Source: CAYMJV01 sp964390545 (GTDB lineage: Bacteria; Desulfobacterota; BSN033; UBA1163). From it: a stretch of DNA of 22,212 bases. Both the position numbers and the translations under genes were made by a program. The notes beneath the pieces were generated by a model, which was not told the DNA's origin, did not search any database, and worked only from the letters and a program-made list of their open reading frames with translations. Location: positions 1 to 22,212 of the forward strand of contig CAYMJV010000050.1 in NCBI GenBank assembly GCA_964390545.1, written 5' to 3'. Of the stretch, positions 6,514-12,746 are shown piece after piece; within the stretch, counting starts at the first letter, position 1; each line of letters starts with the position of its first letter.

Positions 6514-7095
6514 ATGCCTAAGATTCCCATTCCAAAATTTCCAAAACGCGTTTCCCAGAGTTTCAACATCCGCGAAGCATCACAGTTGCTGCGAAAGCTA
6601 ACCGTAGAAATTCATCAATTTACAAAGTCCGATTTCTCCTCAACCTTGAGTGGCTATCTTGCTCTCAATATAGCAATGACCGCATGGCATATCGTCGATT
6701 GGGTGAGTGCCGATATGGAGACAGATCAGCGCGAGATGGCAACTCGATATTTTGGGCGACCTATCTCTAATAATGTTGATCTCGCGGCTGCTGTAACGAG
6801 TGCTTGTGAGGCTCTGCGGATATGCCAAGTAATTGCTACAGCGGGAAAACATGTAGAGGTCAGACGCAGACCAGACCCCTCGTTGGTAACCAAGTTTAAG
6901 CTGGTCAGACCGAATCAGAATAAGGCAAAGCTGCCAGGCGAAGGGCTATCTTATATTTGGGTAATCCATCGCAATGGAAAGGAGTATCTTGCAGAAGAAG
7001 TCTTCAAAGAAGCACATCGATTCTGGGAAGACCTTCTATCTCACCTTGGTATGATTGAGGATCCAATTGAGGGTCGGGGACGCCGAAAATGGTAA
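6514..7095 (+). CDS. Hypothetical protein, mainly helical (193 aa)
   Basis: A soluble 193-residue protein with no assigned function. The segment ALNIAMTAWHIVDWVSADME at about residues 50-69 resembles helices seen in uncharacterised proteins of accessory regions, with a His-Asp-Trp cluster. A later helix ends VFKEAHRFWEDLLSHLGM. A basic Pro-rich N-terminus (MPKIPIPKFPKRV) and a basic C-terminal end are visible. No catalytic motif is secure. The initiation region is AT-rich without a clear ribosome binding site. It is the last gene before copy 1 of the island repeat. Confidence 0.6.
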   Translation: MPKIPIPKFPKRVSQSFNIREASQLLRKLTVEIHQFTKSDFSSTLSGYLALNIAMTAWHIVDWVSADMETDQREMATRYFGRPISNNVDLAAAVTSACEALRICQVIATAGKHVEVRRRPDPSLVTKFKLVRPNQNKAKLPGEGLSYIWVIHRNGKEYLAEEVFKEAHRFWEDLLSHLGMIEDPIEGRGRRKW

Positions 7096-7182
7096 GAAAG
7101 AACTAAGGGGTGGCTTGTCGGCATGAATGTTTCAACCCGTAACCATCAAATCTCATGATGTCTTATTTTGTTGACTTGTAGG

Positions 7183-7296
7183 TAGGTGTATTTCTCAAAA
7201 GATGCCCGCTTGATTTGCCTGCGATTTAAAATTTTTCACAATCTCCCCTCCCGATTGGGTGATGTGTCTTGCCAGATCTAATGAAGATTCCTTCTT
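7183..7296 (+). repeat. Island repeat copy 1 (114 bp)
   Basis: It aligns without gaps to 9333-9446 with 8 mismatches in 114 (about 93% identity by eye). It contains a conserved CAATC...GATTG hairpin around CTCCCCTCCC. A GTATT/GATGC pair here becomes GTATC/GATAC in copy 2, with changes that keep pairing through G-U wobble. The 47 bases after it end in the GTGTATATTACAACC word shared with copy 0. It lies upstream of the AIPR gene. Confidence 0.85.
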
Positions 7297-7359
7297 GAAC
7301 TCGTCACTTCCAAAAAGTTTAAAAAAAGTGTATATTACAACCCATAATTGATGATTGAT

Positions 7360-7421
7360 AACCGTCCACGACGGTTGCCGTCAGGGTATTTCAGGACGCA
7401 CGGGAGTCTGTAAAGACGCCG
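7360..7421 (+). promoter_or_regulatory. Structured 5' leader of the AIPR gene (unknown RNA element)
   Basis: AACCGT/ACGGTT (7360-7365 with 7371-7376) forms a 6-bp hairpin with loop CCACG. CGTC/GACG at 7379-7382 and 7395-7398 form a second, weaker stem. A third is CGG-GTCT-GTAA-AGAC-CCG at 7401-7421, with a GNRA tetraloop and a small internal loop. The segment is much richer in G and C than the AT-rich bases on either side. It does not match a riboswitch class I know. The AIPR start is 83 bases downstream. Confidence 0.35.
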
Positions 7422-7503
7422 AAACGTTTATTCATCAAGAAAAATAAAGAATCAATATAAAATGTAATGTTAACAACCAAATCGGAAGAGAAAAGGAGAT
7501 AAC

Positions 7504-9207
7504 ATGTCTCTTAGGCTAAGTATTATCAATGATAGACTTGATGACTGCATCCAATCATCCGGAGACGAACCTGACGTTGCATTCATGAAACTCGTATTTT
7601 CGATCTTAAAAGATTACAGCTATGATGATCTCCAACCGGAAGACATTGTGGATGGTGGCGAAGACAAGCAAATGGATGTGTTATCCATCGATGAGAATCC
7701 GGTCTCTGGTACTGCAGAGATACTTGTTCTTCAAACAAAGAATTCAGAGTCATTCTCGTCCAATGCCCTCACACTCCTCGGCAACGGCCTTTCTTGGGTT
7801 TTTGAGAAACCAAAGGCACAGTATCAAAATTTGAGCAACGTCCCCCTTATACGCAAGATTGATGAGGTCCGTGAATTCCGGAACAGATCGGGCCCATCGA
7901 ATATGGATGTGCGTGTATTCTTCGTCACAAAGGGTGATGTGAAGAAGTTATCCAAAGAATTCAAACATGAATGGGACGAAATCAAATCGAAATACCAGGC
8001 TGGAGGCTTCCATCACTTCTCAATAGATGTGCTTGGTGCTTGGGAACTCGTTGAATACCTTGGAGAACAAGAAAGAAGACAAAAGCAAGTTGATGATGTA
8101 CTTCCGATTCTTTACGATCGCAACAAGCCCTCTTATGTTCGTTACAGCGCTCAAGGCATGATTGGTTATATGTGCACTGTTCGTGGTAACGATATTGCCC
8201 GACTTGTTGCTGGAGACAGGGAAAAGTCGGTCTTCGATTTAAATCTTAGGCGTTTCTATGGTGTTGAGCGTGGGAGAGTAAATCCTGGCATTGCGGCCAC
8301 ATCGTCTAACGCAAACGAGAGCCATATGTTCTGGTTTTTCAATAATGGAATAACAATAGCCTGTGATCGTTGTCAGGTAGTTGATGACCCCGATAATGCT
8401 CATCTTAAGTTGACTAATCTACAGATCGTTAACGGATGTCAAACATCGATGACGTTAGCGACTATGGCACAACAAGGAAAACTTCAAGACAACGTCGAAG
8501 TATTAGTAAGGATTTTCGAGACGACAGATGAAAGGTTTGTGGGTAGGGTTGTTTTGACCACCAATAATCAGAACGCCATAAACTCTCGTGATCTAAAAGC
8601 CAACGACTCGATACAAGAGGATTACCAACGCGCTTTTTCTAACTTATATAACCTTCGCTACGAACGAAAGCCTGGAGAGTTCAAGGGATTAACACGTGAG
8701 GAAAGTAAGACGGTTATTAGTAATGAGAAGATAGCGCAGGCATATCTAGCGATAGTGAAGAAGAAGCCAACTATAGCGCGAACACAAAAGTATAGAATCT
8801 GGGATCAAGAATGGTATTCCGAGCTCTTTCCTGAGACGACTGTTGAAAAACATGTGCTAGCGTACTTCATTTACGATTACTGTCTTAAAATGAAACGAGA
8901 GGCATTAAATAAATGGCAGAACGATCCCATACGATATAGCATTGTGTCCTACGGGGTCTTCCACCTTGCTAGAGTGTTAGCATTTAAATACACGGGGAAG
9001 GAGAACTGGGATGATCGGGCACAAACGAATATATGGATCGAAGAAGTTCGAACAAACCCCAACCGTCTAAAACGGCATTATAGTCCTTCAATTACCCTCA
9101 TCCGCAATCTTATCAAGAATAAACCCGAATGGATGGAGAATATCAACAATGTATTCAAGGCGGGCGATATAGAAGGTGCGATCAATAGGGAACTTCACAA
9201 AGCATAA
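7504..9207 (+). CDS. AIPR family abortive-infection phage-resistance protein
   Basis: A 567-residue protein. Its middle carries the AIPR (PF10592) hallmarks: RRFYGVERGRVNPGI near residue 249, FWFFNNGITIACD near 276, and LQIVNGCQTSMTLATM near 305. The N-terminus holds a putative PD-(D/E)XK-like nuclease core: DGGEDKQMDVLSID (about 50-63), a strand, then ILVLQTK (about 73-79), an Asp...Gln-x-Lys arrangement. AIPR proteins are linked to abortive phage infection; the biochemical mechanism is not settled. A strong AAGGAGAT box at 7493-7500 precedes the ATG. It is a stand-alone gene bracketed by island repeat copies 1 and 2, with a structured leader. The family is firm; the nuclease activity is inferred from motif order. 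Confidence 0.9.
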   Translation: MSLRLSIINDRLDDCIQSSGDEPDVAFMKLVFSILKDYSYDDLQPEDIVDGGEDKQMDVLSIDENPVSGTAEILVLQTKNSESFSSNALTLLGNGLSWVFEKPKAQYQNLSNVPLIRKIDEVREFRNRSGPSNMDVRVFFVTKGDVKKLSKEFKHEWDEIKSKYQAGGFHHFSIDVLGAWELVEYLGEQERRQKQVDDVLPILYDRNKPSYVRYSAQGMIGYMCTVRGNDIARLVAGDREKSVFDLNLRRFYGVERGRVNPGIAATSSNANESHMFWFFNNGITIACDRCQVVDDPDNAHLKLTNLQIVNGCQTSMTLATMAQQGKLQDNVEVLVRIFETTDERFVGRVVLTTNNQNAINSRDLKANDSIQEDYQRAFSNLYNLRYERKPGEFKGLTREESKTVISNEKIAQAYLAIVKKKPTIARTQKYRIWDQEWYSELFPETTVEKHVLAYFIYDYCLKMKREALNKWQNDPIRYSIVSYGVFHLARVLAFKYTGKENWDDRAQTNIWIEEVRTNPNRLKRHYSPSITLIRNLIKNKPEWMENINNVFKAGDIEGAINRELHKA

Positions 9208-9240
9208 AATAAGGTGATCGGCTTACAAGTCACTAAGCGG

Positions 9241-9257
9241 GCGCGGCACAGCCGCGC
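9241..9257. repeat. GC-rich hairpin after the AIPR gene
   Basis: GCGCGGC (9241-9247) and GCCGCGC (9251-9257) form a perfect 7-bp stem with an ACA loop, 34 bases past the stop codon. Only a short ATTTTA follows, so termination would be weak. It may instead be a small palindromic repeat. Confidence 0.45.
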
Positions 9258-9332
9258 TACCTATTTTAAGTGTCATGCTCTCTTTCAATCGGAAATGAAC
9301 TACTCTTAGTGGATGCTAATCCTCACTCTTTG

Positions 9333-9446
9333 TAGGTGTATCTCTCAAAAGATACCCGCTTGATTTGCCTGCGATCTAACACTTTTCACAATCTCCCCTC
9401 CTGATTGGGTGATGTGTCTTGCTAGATCTAATGAAGATTCCTTCCT
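9333..9446 (+). repeat. Island repeat copy 2 (114 bp)
   Basis: It is co-linear with copy 1 over its whole length and then diverges sharply at CTTCCT, where copy 1 continues toward TATATT. It separates the AIPR gene from the FRG-SET gene. Its centre keeps the CAATC...GATTG hairpin around a pyrimidine-rich loop. Confidence 0.85.
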
Positions 9447-9531
9447 ATAATCATCGAGAATAAGTTTCAACTGGATAAATATTACGAGTGGTAATCCATA
9501 CTTTTACTTGGGAAAGAAAGTAGAACCATTC

Positions 9532-9560
9532 TTGACATACAACTCCAGGTTTTGTATGTT
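9532..9560 (+). promoter_or_regulatory. Promoter with overlapping operator-like palindrome (FRG-SET gene)
   Basis: TTGACA (9532-9537), a 17-base spacer and TATGTT (9555-9560) make a sigma-70 type promoter. ACATACAA (9535-9542) and TTGTATGT (9552-9559) form an 8-bp inverted repeat with nine bases between, spanning both promoter boxes. That is the arrangement expected of a repressor operator. A perfect TATAAT also occurs at 9583-9588, with no good -35 box. A further 6-bp hairpin, GACAAC/GTTGTC, lies at 9598-9620 in the leader. Confidence 0.5.
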
Positions 9561-9638
9561 CAATCCAACCCAAGGGAGTTCTTATAATCTCTATAGTGAC
9601 AACGCGGGCAACAAGTTGTCCACGAGGGAGGGTTATAG

Positions 9639-10847
9639 ATGTTGAAGCTACGAGAAGAAACTGCACGTAACCTCGAGGACTTCATTAAGATAGTTTCAGA
9701 GCTAGGAAAGAAGGAGAATAAGCCGGGAGAATCGTGGCTATGGTTTCGTGGCCAGGCAAGTGCCCAATGGAGCTTGGTGCCGCGGCTTTACAGAAGCGAA
9801 AATGGGGAAGTTGACCCGAAGGCGGACGATGACGAAAACCGTGAGCTATTCGCCTTACGAGGCACCGATCTGTCTGATGTTAAACCCGCGAACAATTGGG
9901 ATTGGTATTTTATAATGCAGCACTATGGCGCCCCGACGAGGCTCCTCGATTGGACAGAGGGTGCCTTGCATGGACTCTATTTCGCCATAAGAGAGAATAA
10001 AGGCTACGGCGACGCCGCAGTGTGGGTGCTCAACCCTTGGAAGCTCAACAAGAAGGTAGTTGGGAAGGACGAAGTCATCCCACCTGGTGACCCCGGGACA
10101 ACAAGAAAGGATAGGCAGCGTTTCGAAAAGTGGCTCAGGGCCAGGTTTGCAAAAGGGCGGTGGGCTCGTTGGCCTGCAGCGATCTACCCAGGTCACATTC
10201 TGCGCAGGATCAGTGCACAGCGGTCATGTTTCACGATACACGGCACGGATCAACGCGGTATGGAAACAATTGCACAAAAATTGGGGGTCCCCCTGACAAA
10301 GATTAAGATCCCAAGCTGGCAAGTGGACTCGATAAAGGATTCCCTCTTAATATGCGGAATCGATGAAACAACGGTTTTCCCAGACTTGGAAGGACTCGGT
10401 AAGGCGTTCGATATTTGTTGGAAGCCCTCAGTAGAAAGAAAACCTCATGTCGGCGTCTACACGAGGTTGCAATCTTCCAAGGTCCACAAGGGTGGCATCG
10501 GTGTCTTCGCAATAAGAAGAATCAAAAGAGGAACGGAACTGTTCCCCAGCGATTGCGAGGAGATGGTTTGGAAAGAAAAGAGCGATCTTCCCCGAAGGCC
10601 GATGGCGATCAGAGAATTGTATGATGATTTTGGCGTAGTTATGACCGATGAGAAAGACAAGAAGACTCGCTACGGATGTCCGATGAATTTCAACCGATTG
10701 ACTGTCTCATGGTACCTGAATCGTCCGCAAAAGTCTAAAAAGCCTAACGTGCGTTGCGACGAGAATTACAATTTTTTCGCATTAAGGGATATTAACCCCG
10801 GCGAAGAGCTCACAGTGGATTATCGGACGTATAGTGAGGAGCCTTGA
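9639..10847 (+). CDS. FRG domain - SET methyltransferase domain fusion protein
   Basis: A 402-residue protein with two recognisable parts. Residues about 30-190 are an FRG domain (PF08867): WLWFRGQASAQWSLVPRLYR and QHYGAPTRLLDWTEG, the family's two signature stretches. Residues about 268-400 are a SET domain, the S-adenosylmethionine-dependent protein-lysine methyltransferase fold. Its signatures are GGIGVFAIRRIKRGTELF, YLNRPQKSKKPN (the N-H-S-x-x-P-N position, with NRP for NHS) and DINPGEELTVDY at the end. FRG has no established biochemical activity but is common in phage-defence and toxin contexts. SET would methylate a protein target not visible here. An AGGGAGG box precedes the ATG. It stands alone between island repeats 2 and 3. 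Domain calls are strong; function is inferred. Confidence 0.88.
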   Translation: MLKLREETARNLEDFIKIVSELGKKENKPGESWLWFRGQASAQWSLVPRLYRSENGEVDPKADDDENRELFALRGTDLSDVKPANNWDWYFIMQHYGAPTRLLDWTEGALHGLYFAIRENKGYGDAAVWVLNPWKLNKKVVGKDEVIPPGDPGTTRKDRQRFEKWLRARFAKGRWARWPAAIYPGHILRRISAQRSCFTIHGTDQRGMETIAQKLGVPLTKIKIPSWQVDSIKDSLLICGIDETTVFPDLEGLGKAFDICWKPSVERKPHVGVYTRLQSSKVHKGGIGVFAIRRIKRGTELFPSDCEEMVWKEKSDLPRRPMAIRELYDDFGVVMTDEKDKKTRYGCPMNFNRLTVSWYLNRPQKSKKPNVRCDENYNFFALRDINPGEELTVDYRTYSEEP

Positions 10848-10934
10848 ATTCCCGCTGGTGGCTCAGGTCAGGTGTATTGCTCCCTTTCAACTCGTTATCT
10901 TTAATTCCTGGACATCATTCCCACTGGTGATTTG

Positions 10935-11050
10935 TGGGTGTACATCCCAAGAACTACTCGCTCGATTTGCTTGCGATCTAAAACTTTTCATAATCTCCCC
11001 TCCCGATTGGGCCTCACATGTTTTGCCAGATCTAATGAAGATTCCTTTCT
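10935..11050 (+). repeat. Island repeat copy 3 (116 bp)
   Basis: A more diverged copy of the 7183/9333 repeat. TCGATTTGC, TTGCGATCTAAAACTTTTCA, AATCTCCCCTCCCGATTGGG and CCAGATCTAATGAAGATTCC are retained; the left 30 bases and the segment after GATTGGG differ. It follows the FRG-SET gene and closes the array. The rest of 10848-11196 holds no gene that I can see. Confidence 0.75.
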
Positions 11051-11196
11051 GAAACATGCATTTAGCGGAAAATTCGCTTTAACTTCATGGTTATATTTGA
11101 TAAATTGAAAAACGACGACTAAGGATATTCCTTCTTTTGGGCTTTTCATGCTGGAAGTCTACTTGAATCCTGCCTAACACCATATGAGGCATAGCG

Positions 11197-11403
11197 ATGG
11201 AAATTGACAAAGAGAGAAATAGGAATTCACTGGAACGGATCACCTTTCATCTCGATCAGGCTATGAGGTTTTGTAATCAACTGGATCTTTCTGGACTCGG
11301 TCCTGTAGAGCAAGGCGAATGGGATAACCGAATGAAAATCTGTAAAAATGCCATTGAATTTACCTCGGTATCAGTTCAGAAGCTGAGCAAGATCCTTGAG
11401 TAA
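11197..11403 (+). CDS. Small hypothetical protein (68 aa)
   Basis: The 68-residue product is mostly helical and soluble (LERITFHLDQAMRFCNQLDL; a later helix ends QKLSKILE). It has no recognised family, Cys motif or membrane segment. A GAGG box lies about 8 bases before the ATG, which supports translation. It is the first gene after the last island repeat and may be a resident gene next to which the repeat units accumulated. Confidence 0.5.
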   Translation: MEIDKERNRNSLERITFHLDQAMRFCNQLDLSGLGPVEQGEWDNRMKICKNAIEFTSVSVQKLSKILE

Positions 11404-11804
11404 TTTCTATTTCCTTCAATCTCCCCTTGCTTTCTGATCGGTTAAAGGGGTTACCTTCTTTCCTTAAGGATTGACACCAAAATATTCTGCTAACTCATTA
11501 ACAATAAGAATCGTTATTGTTTTGATTCCTTCATTACTTCCTTGTACTCGTTGTGGTAGTGTTTTGCTCCAATGATAACGATCACTCTGTAATTAACAGA
11601 TCCCACCTTGAATTATGTTTTAGCTCAACCCTACCTGCTAAGAACCCCCGTCGTAATCAACGATAGAGATAGGTCAAAAATGTTGTTATTGGCAAACTTT
11701 TGTTTCAAAAGGCGTAAAATAATAAAGCTAGTCCTTTTTAGAAAATTCTACTTAATCCTTAGAAATTAAATACTTAAGAATCAAACCCTTCATGGAATAT
11801 GGTC
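11404..11804. other. AT-rich gene-free stretch with one 22-bp palindrome
   Basis: No frame of credible length or quality is seen. AACAATAA (11500-11507) and TTATTGTT (11514-11521) form a perfect 8-bp inverted repeat around GAATCG. This has the size and AT-rich character of a repressor site and faintly resembles a Fur box, but the match is too loose to name one. TTGACA at 11471-11476 has no good -10 partner. Confidence 0.4.
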
Positions 11805-11820
11805 TGGTATAAATATTGCA
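11805..11820 (+). promoter_or_regulatory. Sigma-54 type (-24/-12) promoter of the signalling operon
   Basis: TGGTATAAATATTGCA matches the sigma-54 pattern TGGCAC-N5-TTGCA, with the GG and GC exactly 12 bases apart. Transcription would start near 11831, 27 bases before the ATG at 11858. The same bases also contain TGGTATAAA, an extended -10 sigma-70 pattern, so a dual reading is possible. Confidence 0.5.
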
Positions 11821-11857
11821 CAATATCGGTAAAACTTCGATAAAAGGAGCCAATCTC

Positions 11858-12043
11858 ATGTCTTTATTGGACAAAGATGTAGTCTTAACAACGAAAGAAG
11901 CCATCAAGTACTTAAAAATATCCAAACCTACTTACCTGAAACATATCCGTCTAGGAAAGATCAGGGCCGTTAAAGTGGGAAATAGCTGGCGCGTCCATCA
12001 GTTCGAGTTATATCGATTTCTAAATGTTAGAGGAAACGAATGA
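11858..12043 (+). CDS. Excisionase-like HTH_17 (MerR-type) DNA-binding protein
   Basis: A 61-residue protein consisting of one winged helix-turn-helix of the excisionase/HTH_17 type: VLTTKEAIKYLKISKPTYLK, then IRLGKIRAVKVGNSWR, with the typical G-x-W-R wing. An AAAGGAG box at 11844-11849 fixes the ATG at 11858. An upstream in-frame TTG at 11816 overlaps the promoter and is not used. The stop overlaps the next ATG by 4 bases, so the genes are translationally coupled. In signalling operons such proteins act as small regulators; the target is not known. Confidence 0.82.
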   Translation: MSLLDKDVVLTTKEAIKYLKISKPTYLKHIRLGKIRAVKVGNSWRVHQFELYRFLNVRGNE

Positions 12044-12315
12044 AATTTGAGAAATATCTAGGTATCCTGTTAAGCATATTTTTCCTATCCGCTTTATATC
12101 TAACCAGCTTACCTAACTCTCTCTTCATTGGTGGTCTTGTTGAATTATTTTCAATCGTTGTTGCCTGCTACATTTTCATAAAGATAGGGGTATTTGAAGA
12201 ATCAGGACTCTGCCTTAAGACACCCAACTTAGTAGCCTTTAATACCTTTATTAAGGATAGACCACGGGCGGTCAAGAGTGTACTACAGGCATTGATCAAA
12301 TCGGAGGAATTTTGA
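12040..12315 (+). CDS. Two-TM membrane protein resembling a truncated MASE3 sensor
   Basis: A 91-residue protein with two hydrophobic helices at about 7-25 (LGILLSIFFLSALYL) and 30-49, the latter in LFIGGLVELFSIVVACYIFI. That second stretch recalls the opening of MASE3-type sensor domains of kinases and diguanylate cyclases, but the other five to six helices are missing. A soluble tail of about 40 residues ends ALIKSEEF. It overlaps the HTH gene by ATGA and the HPt gene by TTGA. It is either an authentic short membrane subunit or the relic of a membrane kinase. The MASE3 link is my inference. Confidence 0.6.
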   Translation: MKFEKYLGILLSIFFLSALYLTSLPNSLFIGGLVELFSIVVACYIFIKIGVFEESGLCLKTPNLVAFNTFIKDRPRAVKSVLQALIKSEEF

Positions 12316-12677
12316 AAAAAATATCCGAAGCATACCCAAAGGATTGTAGAGGGAATATGGATTTTAGAGAATTAGCTGAAAATTTAGAACTAGAAGAAAA
12401 TGAATTTTTAGAGCTGGTTGCCCTTTTTGTAAAGACCGGTTATTCCGATTTGAACAAATTGCAATCCGCCATTGAAGATGAAGACACAGAGAAGGTAGCA
12501 ATAGTTGCCCATTCCATAAAAGGTACTTCTGCAAATCTTGGATTAACGGAAATATTCGAATTTGCAAAAAGAATTGAGATGAATGTCCGAGACAACGACT
12601 TGTTTGGGGCTACCGGAGCGGCCAAGAGAATTAAAGCAGAACTTGATCGGATAGCGAAAGCCTTAGTAAAAAAGTGA
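12312..12677 (+). CDS. HPt (histidine phosphotransfer) domain protein
   Basis: A 121-residue stand-alone HPt domain. The phospho-accepting His is about residue 67 in VAHSIKGTSANLG, the hallmark of this four-helix bundle; acidic helices precede it. It carries phosphate between receivers in a phosphorelay. The partner is probably the downstream hybrid kinase, which has two receivers. The assigned start is TTG 12312, overlapping the previous stop, with GGAGG at 12303-12307. An ATG at 12357 with a GAGGG box is an alternative that would remove 15 residues and leave the domain intact. Confidence 0.85.
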   Translation: MKKISEAYPKDCRGNMDFRELAENLELEENEFLELVALFVKTGYSDLNKLQSAIEDEDTEKVAIVAHSIKGTSANLGLTEIFEFAKRIEMNVRDNDLFGATGAAKRIKAELDRIAKALVKK

Positions 12678-12746
12678 AAGGTAGGCCCTAAAAAGCTCAA
12701 AAAGAAACGCAATATCCCAATCACCAGAAAATTAGGAGGCCATGAC

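Noticed and set aside
7255..7272. Sigma-54 promoter inside the island repeats (TGGGTGATGTGTCTTGC)
   Set aside because: The GG-GC spacing is off from the required 12 bases and is not kept in copy 3.
7360..7421. Degenerate GEMM or guanidine-type riboswitch before the AIPR gene
   Set aside because: GGACGCA and ACGACGG words look suggestive, but the conserved cores and stem order do not fit; left as an unknown leader.
7183..11050. CRISPR array or attC array as explanation of the 114-bp repeats
   Set aside because: Spacing is 1.6-2.1 kb with whole genes between, and the repeats lack RYYYAAC/GTTRRRY core pairs.
11152..11167. Fourth sigma-54 promoter before the 68-residue gene
   Set aside because: TGG and TTG have the right spacing, but the invariant GC of the -12 element is GA.
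11816..11857. Upstream TTG start for the HTH_17 gene
   Set aside because: The TTG lies within the -12 box of the sigma-54 promoter; the AAAGGAG box clearly serves ATG 11858.
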